Shown here: piece by piece, positions 35,763 to 43,884 of the stretch
Numbering within the stretch: the stretch's first letter is position 1
Layout: every line of letters begins with the position of its first letter
From: Cernens ardua
GTDB lineage: Bacteria; Pseudomonadota; Gammaproteobacteria; Pseudomonadales; Halomonadaceae
Assembly: GCF_051251085.1 (NCBI RefSeq)
Contig: NZ_JBPCZH010000002.1
Span: forward strand, 248,001-312,000
Direction of reading: 5' to 3'
DNA length: 64,000 nt
The notes under the pieces: model-generated
Database searches by the model: none
The model's input: only the letters and a program-made list of their open reading frames with translations
Told to the model about the DNA's origin: nothing
Position numbers and translations under genes: made by a program

Positions 35763-36722
35763 ATGACTGAACCTTCTTCGTCCCCTTCATTGGATCGCAT
35801 TATTGAAGCGGCGTTATTAGCCAGTGGAGAACCGCTCGGGCTGGATCAGCTGCTGGTATTGTTCGATGAATATGAGCAACCCTCTCGGGGGGAGATTCGT
35901 GCAGCTCTCAGTGATATAGAACGGCGGCTTGAAGGGTCGGCCATGGCTCTGATCGAAAGTGCTTCCGGATTTCGTCTGGTGATTGACCATTCGCTCTCTC
36001 GGTGGGTGTCTCGCCTTTGGGAAGAGCGCCCGCAGCGCTATTCTCGAGCGTTGTTGGAAACGTTGGCATTGATTGCCTACCGGCAGCCGGTCACACGTGG
36101 GGACATCGAAGAGGTCAGAGGGGTTTCCATCAGTGCCACGATCATGAGGACGCTACATGAGCGTGGCTGGATTCGAGTGGTTGGGCATCGGGATGTGCCA
36201 GGGCGCCCAGCCGTCTATGCCACCACGCGTAGCTTCCTGGATGACCTGGGGTTACGGACATTGGAAGATTTACCGCCGATGGCCGAACTGGCTGAGCAAT
36301 TTGCTGATGTGCCTGATGACACCACTGCATCCGAAGATGCTGAAACGTCTGCGGCCATGGCGGCTACTCAGGCGCTTCTGCAAAACACGAATGATGATTT
36401 GGAAGAAGATGAGCTGGATGCGGCTATGGATACGTCTCATCTGGAAATAACACGTCTGGATTTTGGCCAGATCAATGAGCGTTTGAATGAACGCATGCGT
36501 AACCGGAGCTCGGCTCATGTCGAAGCAGCGGACATCGAACATGATGAGTCTGCTGCTGAAGACGGGGTTGCTAGTATAGATGTTGATGAAAATGCGACTG
36601 AGCACTCTCTAGATCCCAATATGGGTATTCAGTCGAATGATACTGTCACTCAGTCACCTCATACCGAGCCCTCGGAGACGCCAATACACGACGGGAGGTC
36701 GTTGAATAAAGATGAATACTGA
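35763..36722 (+). CDS. scpB: Segregation and condensation protein B
   Basis: ScpB dimer stabilises the ScpA kleisin in the condensin complex. The 319-residue protein has two winged-helix domains: LDRIIEAALLASGEPLGLDQLLVLF and RYSRALLETLALIAYRQPVTRGDIEEVRGVS, and the GRPAVYATTRSFLDDLGL end. The last 130 residues are a long acidic low-complexity tail (EDELDAAMDTSHLEITRLDFGQINE...) not needed by shorter ScpB proteins. Its 3' end overlaps the rluB start by 11 bases, so scpA-scpB-rluB is one operon. Confidence 0.93.
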   Translation: MTEPSSSPSLDRIIEAALLASGEPLGLDQLLVLFDEYEQPSRGEIRAALSDIERRLEGSAMALIESASGFRLVIDHSLSRWVSRLWEERPQRYSRALLETLALIAYRQPVTRGDIEEVRGVSISATIMRTLHERGWIRVVGHRDVPGRPAVYATTRSFLDDLGLRTLEDLPPMAELAEQFADVPDDTTASEDAETSAAMAATQALLQNTNDDLEEDELDAAMDTSHLEITRLDFGQINERLNERMRNRSSAHVEAADIEHDESAAEDGVASIDVDENATEHSLDPNMGIQSNDTVTQSPHTEPSETPIHDGRSLNKDEY

Positions 36723-37722
36723 AAATAGTGAAAAGCTTCAGAAAGTACTTGCACGCGCCGGTTATGGTTCGCGCCGTGAAATGGAAGCGGCTATCAGCGA
36801 TGGTCGCGTCAGCGTAAATGGAGAAGTAGCCACGCTGGGGGACCGTATCGAAGGAAACGAGCAAGTTAGCCTCGATGGTCGCCCGGTCACCTTGCGTAGT
36901 AATGAAGAGACGCCACGCCGCGTTATCATGTATAACAAGCCGGAAGGTGAGCTCTGCACGCGTAAGGACCCGGAAGGTCGCCGTACCGTGTTTGATCATT
37001 TACCTCGCCTGAAAGGAGAGCGCTGGATTGCGATTGGGCGTCTGGATATCAATACCAGCGGACTTTTGCTCTTCACGACGGACGGCGAATTGGCTAACCG
37101 TTTAATGCATCCCTCAACACAGATCGAGCGTGAATACGCCGTGCGTGTCATGGGAACGCCAACACCGGACAACATTCGAGCCATGGTTGAGGGTGTGACA
37201 CTGGATGATGGCCCCGCACACTTCACGGATGTGCAGGAATTTGGTGGTGAAGGGGTGAATACCTGGTTCCACGTGGTGATTCTGGAAGGGCGTAACCGTG
37301 AAGTCCGCCGCTTGTGGGAATCGCAGGATTTGACGGTGAGCCGGCTCAAGCGAGTTCGTTACGGGAACGTCTTTCTTGATAAACGGGCCAAGGCCGGAGA
37401 GTGGACAGAACTGACGCAGGATGAAGTCGACGACCTTGCCCAGCTCGCTAATCTCCCTTTGCGTAAAACACCGGAGCTTACGCCGGACGAGAAAAACCGT
37501 TGGAGCCGTGACAAGAAAAAACGGCGTCCTGTAAGGGGATTGCGTGAACCTCATAGTCCTACTGCGCGCGAAAACCGTCGTGAGGCACTGAATTTTGGTC
37601 GTGATGATGAGCAAGAGTCACGTCGATCACATGATCCACGAAAAGGGCAGTCTCCTCGTGGAGGACGCGCTGGCTCTTCAAGTGAGAAGGCACGTGGTCG
37701 TTCCAACCGCTACCATAAATAG
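36712..37722 (+). CDS. rluB: 23S rRNA pseudouridine(2605) synthase
   Basis: RluB makes pseudouridine 2605 in 23S rRNA. The 336-residue protein has an N-terminal S4 domain (KLQKVLARAGYGSRREME, RVSVNG), the catalytic loop GRLDINTSGLLLFT with the Asp nucleophile, and EREYAVRV and GRNREVRRLWES, typical of the RsuA/RluB/RluF group. The C-terminal 80 residues form a basic, Arg/Lys/Ser-rich tail, as in E. coli RluB. It overlaps scpB. The tRNA-Lys promoter lies downstream. Confidence 0.95.
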   Translation: MNTENSEKLQKVLARAGYGSRREMEAAISDGRVSVNGEVATLGDRIEGNEQVSLDGRPVTLRSNEETPRRVIMYNKPEGELCTRKDPEGRRTVFDHLPRLKGERWIAIGRLDINTSGLLLFTTDGELANRLMHPSTQIEREYAVRVMGTPTPDNIRAMVEGVTLDDGPAHFTDVQEFGGEGVNTWFHVVILEGRNREVRRLWESQDLTVSRLKRVRYGNVFLDKRAKAGEWTELTQDEVDDLAQLANLPLRKTPELTPDEKNRWSRDKKKRRPVRGLREPHSPTARENRREALNFGRDDEQESRRSHDPRKGQSPRGGRAGSSSEKARGRSNRYHK

Positions 37723-37841
37723 TCATAGTGGTAGGGGCAAAGATGTTGGCCTGAAGATTGAAAAGAGTAGGGATGAATGAAAGCGATATTGCCTTTTTTG
37801 AGCATCGCCAACAATTTATTCCACTCTTTTTAATCAAACAC

Positions 37842-37870
37842 TTGCAACAAAGCGAGGGTGCGGGTATGAT
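37842..37870 (+). promoter_or_regulatory. Sigma70 promoter of the tRNA-Lys cluster
   Basis: TTGCAA (37842-37847) and TATGAT (37865-37870) are separated by 17 bases, an almost consensus promoter. The sequence after the -10, TTCCGCCCG, is a GC-rich discriminator typical of stringently controlled stable-RNA genes. The first tRNA starts at 37888. Confidence 0.8.
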
Positions 37871-37887
37871 TTCCGCCCGTTGAGTAA

Positions 37888-37963
37888 GGGTCGTTAGCTC
37901 AGTTGGTAGAGCAGTTGGCTTTTAACCAATTGGTCGTAGGTTCGAATCCTACACGACCCACCA
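37888..37963 (+). tRNA. tRNA-Lys(TTT), copy 1
   Basis: Cloverleaf read by eye: acceptor GGGTCGT pairs with ACGACCC, anticodon loop CTTTTAA gives anticodon UUU (Lys), T loop GGTTCGAATCC, encoded CCA 3' end. 76 bases including CCA. Confidence 0.97.
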
Positions 37964-38110
37964 CTCATCAATTACAGGCTGAAGAAATATCGAATTCTTC
38001 GTGTAATTATAGAAATATATCCAGATGTACAGAAAGCTATCCATGTATATGGATAAAATTCATCTGGGTGTATTGATAGAAGTTCAAGCAGAGAAAATGC
38101 GGATTGTTAA

Positions 38111-38186
38111 GGGTCGTTAGCTCAGTTGGTAGAGCAGTTGGCTTTTAACCAATTGGTCGTAGGTTCGAATCCTACACGACCCACCA
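38111..38186 (+). tRNA. tRNA-Lys(TTT), copy 2
   Basis: Same 76-base sequence as copy 1, with no differences found over the whole length and an encoded CCA. It lies 147 bases after copy 1. Confidence 0.97.
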
Positions 38187-38275
38187 TAGCAACCGTGTTC
38201 ATTTACCAATACTTGATATTAGTATTCGAGCTTGAGTATTATTCTGCTACATCCGGCGAAAAGCCGGTTTAACAA

Positions 38276-38351
38276 GGGTCGTTAGCTCAGTTGGTAGAGC
38301 AGTTGGCTTTTAACCAATTGGTCGTAGGTTCGAATCCTACACGACCCACCA
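38276..38351 (+). tRNA. tRNA-Lys(TTT), copy 3
   Basis: Third copy with the same 76-base sequence. It lies 89 bases after copy 2 and is followed directly by the terminator, which ends the three-gene transcript. Confidence 0.97.
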
Positions 38352-38356
38352 GATTT

Positions 38357-38385
38357 AAAAACCCCAGCCAAGTGCTGGGGTTTTT
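38357..38385 (+). terminator. Rho-independent terminator of the tRNA-Lys cluster
   Basis: CCCCAGC (38362-38368) and GCTGGGG (38374-38380), a 5-base loop, flanked by A's and followed by TTTTTGTTTT. Because the A/T flanks are paired, it can also end the minus-strand kinase gene. Confidence 0.95.
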
Positions 38386-38405
38386 GTTTTCAGGCAATCC
38401 TTTTT

Positions 38406-38969
38406 CTACGGTGCGTCTTCTATGCCCAGTTTCTGGATGATACGGTCATACAGATAGGCTTCAGGTCCCTTGATCGCTCGTTTCAGATTTTCAAGAAATT
38501 CTCTTTCCGGAAATTTGATGACCCCTGCCGCTTTATAGGCGTCCAGATCAATAGCGTACAGTTCTTCATCCCTGACAATAAAATTCTTGGTATTGAGACC
38601 TCGGCAGTGAATACCGGCTCTGAATAGCGTGACGATCAGTTCAACAAATTTTTCCTGCAATTCGGGGTGATCAGGGAGTAACTCTCGTAGTTGGCTCCCC
38701 TCGATATCACGGGTTTCCAGATAATAATTTTCAGCGATGAGTATTTCGGGGACACGGATACCCTGTTCGGTGAGCTGATGTGCCACCAGCGCAAAATTTT
38801 TCCCGGGATAGGGGCGGATATGTAAAAAGTACCTCAAACGGTCAAAACGCTTGGGTGAAAAGGTCTTGATGTAGACCTTTCGTCCACGATCATAATAAAC
38901 GGTTGAATACTTCCCGCTTAAAACAAACTCCATAGAGGCTCCGACTTCAGGCGTACGCAATATATTCAT
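38406..38969 (-). CDS. Lipopolysaccharide kinase (InaA/Kdo kinase)-like protein
   Basis: A roughly 187-residue protein-kinase-like fold of the InaA/KdkA/toluene-tolerance group, which phosphorylates lipopolysaccharide core or has an unknown target. The nucleotide strand VLSGKYSTVYYDRGRKVYIKTFS contains the conserved Lys, followed by ETRDIEGSQL and the catalytic-loop equivalent HCRGLNTKNFIVRDEELYAIDLD. The usual HxD is HCRG here, but the Asn and the metal-binding Asp (DLD) are kept. The ATG at 38969 is preferred; the longer frame starts with TTG at 39011. It is downstream of the tRNA terminator on the opposite strand. Confidence 0.78.
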   Translation of the reverse strand: MNILRTPEVGASMEFVLSGKYSTVYYDRGRKVYIKTFSPKRFDRLRYFLHIRPYPGKNFALVAHQLTEQGIRVPEILIAENYYLETRDIEGSQLRELLPDHPELQEKFVELIVTLFRAGIHCRGLNTKNFIVRDEELYAIDLDAYKAAGVIKFPEREFLENLKRAIKGPEAYLYDRIIQKLGIEDAP

Positions 38970-39343
38970 TACTTGGTTTCTAGGGATTGTAGGGTTGTCA
39001 CTATATAACAATTGTTTTCAAATGAGGCTGGCCACGTCGCGGATTGCAATGATGACAGGTGAATGGTGATTATTCACGTTGGCTGATGGTTTCGAACTGT
39101 GTTGTGCCTCAAGTGTTTGCTTGTATTAAGGCAGTTTAATTCATTGGCCGAAGGGTGTGTGAAGATTTAGGATGAAATCAGGGAAACCTGTACCTTGAGC
39201 ATGTCGCTATATCATGGAGCGTCTGTAAAATATGGGGCTCAAGAGTGATTGTGCCCAAAGGGTAGCGGTAACTACTTTGACGTGGGTATTTTAATGCCCG
39301 AATTTTAACATCCAAGCTTTGACACTGATGGGGAGTTCGGTTG
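38970..39343. other. Intergenic region between divergent kinase-like and TusA-like genes
   Basis: No gene recognised in these 374 bases. Divergent promoters are expected. Nothing else found. Confidence 0.35.
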
Positions 39344-39592
39344 ATGCCAGGGGTAGATGCGCCAGAGATCGTGCTACAGGTGGATGCAAGAGGGCTATCA
39401 TGCCCTTTACCATTACTGAAGGCCAAGCAAGGCCTTGTGGGGCTGAGTGAAGGGGAGTGTTTGGAGCTGCTGGCTACGGATAGTGGCTCATGGGGTGACG
39501 TTGCCAGTTTTGCCGCGTTGAGCCACCATACACTCATCTCAAGAGAAGAAGAGGCGGGTGAATATCGCTTCGTTCTTCGCAAGGGCGTATGA
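39344..39592 (+). CDS. TusA-family sulfur-carrier protein
   Basis: An 82-residue protein of the TusA/SirA/YeeD family, with the active-site motif DARGLSCPLPLLKAKQGL (CPxP), whose Cys carries sulfane sulfur. In E. coli TusA relays sulfur for 2-thiouridine synthesis at U34. The C-terminal strand end differs enough from canonical TusA (GECLELLATDSGSWGDV) that a paralogue of other sulfur-relay role is possible. The ATG at 39344 is preferred to a TTG three bases before, with GGGGAG 8 bases upstream. Confidence 0.88.
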   Translation: MPGVDAPEIVLQVDARGLSCPLPLLKAKQGLVGLSEGECLELLATDSGSWGDVASFAALSHHTLISREEEAGEYRFVLRKGV

Positions 39593-39628
39593 GCTGTTTC
39601 AAAACACATACGACACTTCTTATACTCA

Positions 39629-39647
39629 CCGGGCATTTTCAGCCCGG
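39629..39647. terminator. Hairpin between convergent TusA-like gene and bcp
   Basis: CCGGGC (39629-39634) and GCCCGG (39642-39647) form a perfect 6-bp GC-rich stem with a 7-base loop. Few T follow on either side, so termination strength is uncertain. Confidence 0.45.
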
Positions 39648-39691
39648 CTTGCCTGTTTCAGGACAAAACTGATGACTCTTCATCGTGAAGA

Positions 39692-40195
39692 TCATGAAAG
39701 AGCCCGAGTAGCCTCCAAGACCTCTTCAGCATGTCCCTTTACTTTCACTTTGCGCCATTCCTGCGCCAGTTTGCCATCTTTATCGATCAGAAAAGTGCTA
39801 CGCTCAATGCCCAGGTGAAGTTTGCCGTAGAGTTTTTTCTCCTTGATGACATCAAATTGTTTACAGAGTATTTCTTCCGGATCGCTGATGAGTTGAAAAG
39901 GAAACGCCTGTTTTTCACGAAAGTTTTCATGGCGTTTCAGTGTGTCGCGTGAAATACCGACAATGACGGTATTGGCTTCAGTAAACTGTTCGAACAAGCT
40001 GGCAAATGCCAGGCCTTCGTTTGTGCACCCCGGGGTAGAGTCACGTGGATAAAAATAGAGAACCAACTGCTTGCCTTTGTGGTCGGAAAGATGAAAGTCA
40101 TCCTCACCGGTGATCCTTATGGGGCTACTTTCCTCTGAAGATGAAGCTGAAAGTGCTGTAAAATCGGGCGCAGGTTGGTTTAATTCAACGCTCAT
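39692..40195 (-). CDS. bcp: Thioredoxin-dependent peroxiredoxin, Bcp/PrxQ type
   Basis: Reduces organic peroxides and H2O2. The 167-residue protein has the peroxidatic motif YFYPRDSTPGCTNE with its Cys, and the later FQLISDPEE and GIERSTFLIDKDG. E. coli Bcp has a resolving Cys five residues after the peroxidatic one; this position is Leu or Gly here, so it is a 1-Cys type that must use a partner. The open frame goes to 40270, but the ATG at 40195 with GGAG 6 bases before gives the normal start MSVELNQPAPDF. Confidence 0.92.
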   Translation of the reverse strand: MSVELNQPAPDFTALSASSSEESSPIRITGEDDFHLSDHKGKQLVLYFYPRDSTPGCTNEGLAFASLFEQFTEANTVIVGISRDTLKRHENFREKQAFPFQLISDPEEILCKQFDVIKEKKLYGKLHLGIERSTFLIDKDGKLAQEWRKVKVKGHAEEVLEATRALS

Positions 40196-40469
40196 GAGAA
40201 TCTCCGCAAGGCTGGCTGTGGCAAAATATCTCGTCATGAAGAGGTATTTGACCGGGTGAAAGGGCATCAATACCTAAAAGGTGGCTGTACAGCGAGAACG
40301 CTCAACAGTAACATTGGAGGCATTGAATTTCAGTCCCACTGAAGCAGGATAATGATCGAATGGATTATAATCCCTGTCGGGGTTTGGTCCAGCGGTTCCT
40401 GATCGATTGTAAATGAACACGGGTTCATGCCAAACGGCGCTTATAAAGGTTTGTAGAAGGGAGTAACAC

Positions 40470-41348
40470 ATGATCACTGGCAGTATGGTTGCCTTGATAA
40501 CGCCAATGCGGCAAAACGGCGATATTGACTGGGATGCGCTGCGCCGCCTGGTAGACTTCCATCTTGAAAATGGCACTGATGGTATCGTGGCCGCTGGTAC
40601 GACAGGTGAGCCTTCCACGATGACGTTTGATGAACATTTCAAGGTTATTGGTGCCATCGTGGAAGCCTGTGATGGTCGTATACCGGTCATTGCCGGTACA
40701 GGTGCGAATGCTACTTGGGAAGCTGTTGAACTGGCGAAAAAGGCGAAATCCCTCGGGGCATCCTACTGTTTATCGGTCACGCCCTATTACAACCGTCCTA
40801 CACAGGAAGGGTTGTATCAGCATTTCCGTGCAGTCTCTGAAGTTGGTTTACCCGTCATCCTTTATAACGTGCCCAAGCGTACTGGGGTGGATCTCTCCAA
40901 CGATACTGTCTTTCGTTTGGGCGAGCTTGAGAATATTGTCGGATACAAGGAAGCTACCGGTGATATCGATCGGGCCAAAGCATTGGTCGAACATTTCAAG
41001 GGGACTGATTTCGGTTTGTACTCTGGTGACGACCCGACCTGCTGTGAGTTTATGCTGGCCGGTGGTAATGGGGTGATTTCAGTTGCCGCCAACGTGGCAC
41101 CGAAGCTCTATCATGACATGAGCGTAGCAGCGACGATGGGCGACGTGGACGTTGCTCGCGCCATCAATCGCCAATTGACACCACTGAACGACGCCATGGG
41201 TATCGAACCGAACCCGATTCCGGCAAAATGGGCACTTGCCCATATGGGGTATACCGAGGCAGGAATTCGTTTGCCACTGACCTGGCTTTCCGAGCAACAT
41301 CACTCAACCGTCGCAGACTCTCTGAAGCTCGCCGGAGTTAAACAATAA
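40470..41348 (+). CDS. dapA: 4-hydroxy-tetrahydrodipicolinate synthase
   Basis: Condenses pyruvate with aspartate semialdehyde, the first step toward meso-diaminopimelate and lysine. The 292-residue TIM barrel has the Schiff-base Lys near 160 (VGYKEATGD), the catalytic Tyr in LYNVP and the TTGEPSTM loop. The ATG follows GAAGGGAGT. bamC overlaps its stop by one base, and the order dapA-bamC-purC matches E. coli and most gammaproteobacteria. Confidence 0.97.
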   Translation: MITGSMVALITPMRQNGDIDWDALRRLVDFHLENGTDGIVAAGTTGEPSTMTFDEHFKVIGAIVEACDGRIPVIAGTGANATWEAVELAKKAKSLGASYCLSVTPYYNRPTQEGLYQHFRAVSEVGLPVILYNVPKRTGVDLSNDTVFRLGELENIVGYKEATGDIDRAKALVEHFKGTDFGLYSGDDPTCCEFMLAGGNGVISVAANVAPKLYHDMSVAATMGDVDVARAINRQLTPLNDAMGIEPNPIPAKWALAHMGYTEAGIRLPLTWLSEQHHSTVADSLKLAGVKQ

Positions 41349-41935
41349 TGGTGCCCATGTTCAATTTGAAACGCTCTGCTCTGTTTGCTGTTCCAGCCAT
41401 CGCCGTTCTTGTGCTCAGTGGGTGTGGTGGAACCAAGTATTACTCCGATCGTAACTACGAATACTATAACGCCAGGCTTGAAAAACCATTACAGTTACCG
41501 GCATCTCGTTATCAATCCGAATTCATTGATGCCATGCCAGTCCCTCAGGCAGCCGCACCCTTTGTGGCACCCAAAGGTCATTTTGTGACACCTCAGCCAC
41601 CCGGAATGAATCAGCAGTTCAAACCGAGGGTATCCATAAGCCAGGCCAATAATCAGCGTTGGCTCGTAGTAAATGACACGCCTTCTGATGTATGGCCCAA
41701 TCTGGTCGATTATGCTTCACAGCACGGTGGCGGAGTGAAGGCGACATTGCCACAGCAGGGCACGATCGAAACCAATAATTTCGTGATTGCTGTGCGTCAG
41801 GGTTCGGATACATCCTCTACTGATGTTTTCTGCCTGAAGAACAATACGACCAAAGAGTCCTGCATCAGCGGATTGAATAGTTATCTCTCCGAGCAGTCCG
41901 ATAGTAATGCGACTGATGTTGATTCTGCGGACTAA
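41348..41935 (+). CDS. bamC: BamC-like outer-membrane assembly lipoprotein, short form
   Basis: BamC is a lipoprotein of the BAM complex that inserts outer-membrane proteins. The N-terminal signal peptide ends with lipobox LSGC (Cys near 27). The following YYSDRNYEYYNARLEKPLQLP is the conserved BamC 'lasso' that touches BamD, and WLVVNDTPSDVWPNLVDYASQH is the first helix-grip domain. At 195 residues it is much shorter than E. coli BamC (about 340) and lacks the second helix-grip domain. The short reading seems real: the MBL gene starts on the last base of its stop. Start overlaps dapA by one base. Confidence 0.88.
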   Translation: MVPMFNLKRSALFAVPAIAVLVLSGCGGTKYYSDRNYEYYNARLEKPLQLPASRYQSEFIDAMPVPQAAAPFVAPKGHFVTPQPPGMNQQFKPRVSISQANNQRWLVVNDTPSDVWPNLVDYASQHGGGVKATLPQQGTIETNNFVIAVRQGSDTSSTDVFCLKNNTTKESCISGLNSYLSEQSDSNATDVDSAD

Positions 41936-42723
41936 TGCGATTTTCGTCATTGGGCAGCGGTAGCAAGGGTAATGCTACGCTGGTCGAAAGTAACGAAGCA
42001 CTGGTTCTGATTGACTGTGGTTTTGCGGCACGTGATGCTCTTGAACGAATGGCACGACTCGGGGTTGATCCGGCAAAAATAGATGCTTTGCTGATCACCC
42101 ATGAGCATGGTGATCATCTGCGGGGTGTTAAAACCCTGGCCAAACGGTTGAAGCTTCCGGTGTATCTGACAGCTGGCACGTGGAAAGCCGGTGCAAGCAA
42201 GCTGGCAGGTTTGGAGCGTTTGCAGATCATCAATCCTGAGCAGCGTTTTGAAATCAGGGATATGACGATAGACCCTGTCACAGTTCCGCATGATGCGCGC
42301 GAGCCTGTCCAATATCGGCTTGAAGCCGCGGGTCGAGTGTTGGGGGTGCTAACGGATCTGGGCTATGCCACGTCACATGTGAAAAAGCGTTTCGGTGATT
42401 GTGATGGTCTTTTTCTTGAGTGTAATCATGACCGCCAGATGCTGGCAGAAGGGCCTTATCCCCCCAGCCTGAAGCGGCGTGTGGGTGGGCGTTGGGGGCA
42501 CTTGGCAAATACTCAGGCGATCGAGCTACTGCAGGAATGGGGTACGGATCGACTTCAGAAGGTGATCGCATCTCACCTTTCCGAAAAGAATAATCGTCCC
42601 GAGTTGGCCCATGAAGCGCTTTCTGCACTTTTCGAGGCAGATGGCGCACGTTTCCAGGTGGCTGACCAGTTTTTGGGAATCGGATGGCATACATTGAGTC
42701 GCTCTAAAGCGCGAGAGCTATAG
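41935..42723 (+). CDS. Metallo-beta-lactamase-fold hydrolase (YycJ/WalJ-like)
   Basis: A 262-residue MBL-fold protein with the metal site HEHGDH in LLITHEHGDHLRG, LTDLGYATSHV and the late HLS. The N-terminal SSLGSGSKGNATLVE is the signature of the YycJ/WalJ (Beta-lactamase superfamily PhnP-related) group, implicated as a 5'-3' exonuclease or envelope-linked hydrolase. Its ATG overlaps the bamC stop by one base (TAATG). In E. coli no MBL gene separates bamC and purC. Confidence 0.9.
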   Translation: MRFSSLGSGSKGNATLVESNEALVLIDCGFAARDALERMARLGVDPAKIDALLITHEHGDHLRGVKTLAKRLKLPVYLTAGTWKAGASKLAGLERLQIINPEQRFEIRDMTIDPVTVPHDAREPVQYRLEAAGRVLGVLTDLGYATSHVKKRFGDCDGLFLECNHDRQMLAEGPYPPSLKRRVGGRWGHLANTQAIELLQEWGTDRLQKVIASHLSEKNNRPELAHEALSALFEADGARFQVADQFLGIGWHTLSRSKAREL

Positions 42724-43045
42724 TCTGCTGTTGCTGGTTCGAGTACTGATTATTTTGGCAACAATGGTGCTGGATTCGCTTACGGCTTTTACAGGCATAA
42801 TGTCTCAGGGATTAATCTTTAAGAGTGCTCACTGCCGACTAGAGCCCACGGCCGCGAGAAAAACCTTTTTAGATCTGTATTTTTGTCATTCAGTTGGCCA
42901 CTATTACCAATTGTTTGTCCATCGTCTTACATCTTGACCATATACACCAAAGCCAATAGCGGCTCGGTATGGATGAGAAACATTTTCATAGGTTGTTTAC
43001 TTACCGCTGACTTTTTACAGACAGCACTTCCCGGGGAAGCAGGAA
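42724..43045. other. Intergenic region before purC
   Basis: No gene. It should hold the purC promoter; no PurR-type operator was recognised, nor any terminator for the upstream operon. Confidence 0.35.
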
Positions 43046-43759
43046 ATGGAAAAACGCGAAGAACTCTATGCGGGCAAGGCGAAGTCTATTTTCGCTACGG
43101 ATGATTCTGATCTTTTGATCATGCATTTTCGTGATGATACCAGTGCCTTCGATGGTCAACGCATTGAGCAGCTTGAGCGCAAGGGCATGGTTAATAACAA
43201 ATTCAATGCTTTCATCATGTCCAGGCTCCGCGATGCGGGCGTACCCGTTCATTTTGAGCGTGAGCTGAATAGCCAGGAGTCAGTCGTAAAACGCCTTCAA
43301 ATGATTCCGGTGGAATGTGTTGTACGCAACGTTGCGGCAGGAAGTTTATGCCGACGTTTGGGGGTTGAGGAGGGCAAAACCCTGACACCGGCTACTTTCG
43401 AGCTGTTTTTGAAAAATGATGAATTGCATGATCCGATGATCAATGAGTCGCTTGCGATTACACTTGGGTACAGTACTCAAGAACAGTTGGAAGAGGCCAA
43501 GGCCATCTCACTCAAAGTGAATGACGTTCTCACCAAGTTGTTTGGTGAAGCGGGTATTTTGCTGGTGGACTACAAACTGGAGTTTGGTGTCTTCAATGGC
43601 AAGTTGTATCTGGGCGATGAGTTTTCGCCCGATGGTGCCCGTTTGTGGGATGCCAATACCCGTGAAAAGCTGGATAAGGATCGTTTCCGCAAGGGGTTGG
43701 GGGGGGTTATCGAAGCTTATGAAGAAGTTGGTCGCCGAATTGGTATTGCGTTCGACTAA
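43046..43759 (+). CDS. purC: SAICAR synthetase
   Basis: Joins CAIR and aspartate with ATP in purine synthesis. The 237-residue protein begins EELYAGKAKSIFATDD, has FRDDTSAFDG, VVRNVAAGSLCRRLG, LVDYKLEFG and GDEFSPDGARLWD, all PurC signatures of the short bacterial type. The ATG follows AGCAGGAA. It is downstream of dapA-bamC-MBL with 322 bases between, so it is probably a separate transcript, ended at 43848-43884. Confidence 0.97.
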   Translation: MEKREELYAGKAKSIFATDDSDLLIMHFRDDTSAFDGQRIEQLERKGMVNNKFNAFIMSRLRDAGVPVHFERELNSQESVVKRLQMIPVECVVRNVAAGSLCRRLGVEEGKTLTPATFELFLKNDELHDPMINESLAITLGYSTQEQLEEAKAISLKVNDVLTKLFGEAGILLVDYKLEFGVFNGKLYLGDEFSPDGARLWDANTREKLDKDRFRKGLGGVIEAYEEVGRRIGIAFD

Positions 43760-43847
43760 TTCCTGCTTCTTGCTGACGCATGGATACTGAGCACACTTCC
43801 ATATCCCATGATGTGGAGGAGTTGCGACGAGTATAGAAGTAGCTTAA

Positions 43848-43884
43848 GGGCGCCCAATTCTGCCAGGACAGAGGGCGCCTTTTT
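43848..43884 (+). terminator. Rho-independent terminator of purC
   Basis: GGCGCCC (43849-43855) and GGGCGCC (43873-43879) form a 7-bp GC stem, followed by TTTTT. A CTG/CAG pair inside the 17-base loop extends it. The T tract touches the stop of the converging trmO gene. Confidence 0.88.

Noticed and set aside
40366..40371. TATAAT before dapA
   Set aside because: No -35 at acceptable spacing and no TGn extension; not called as a promoter.
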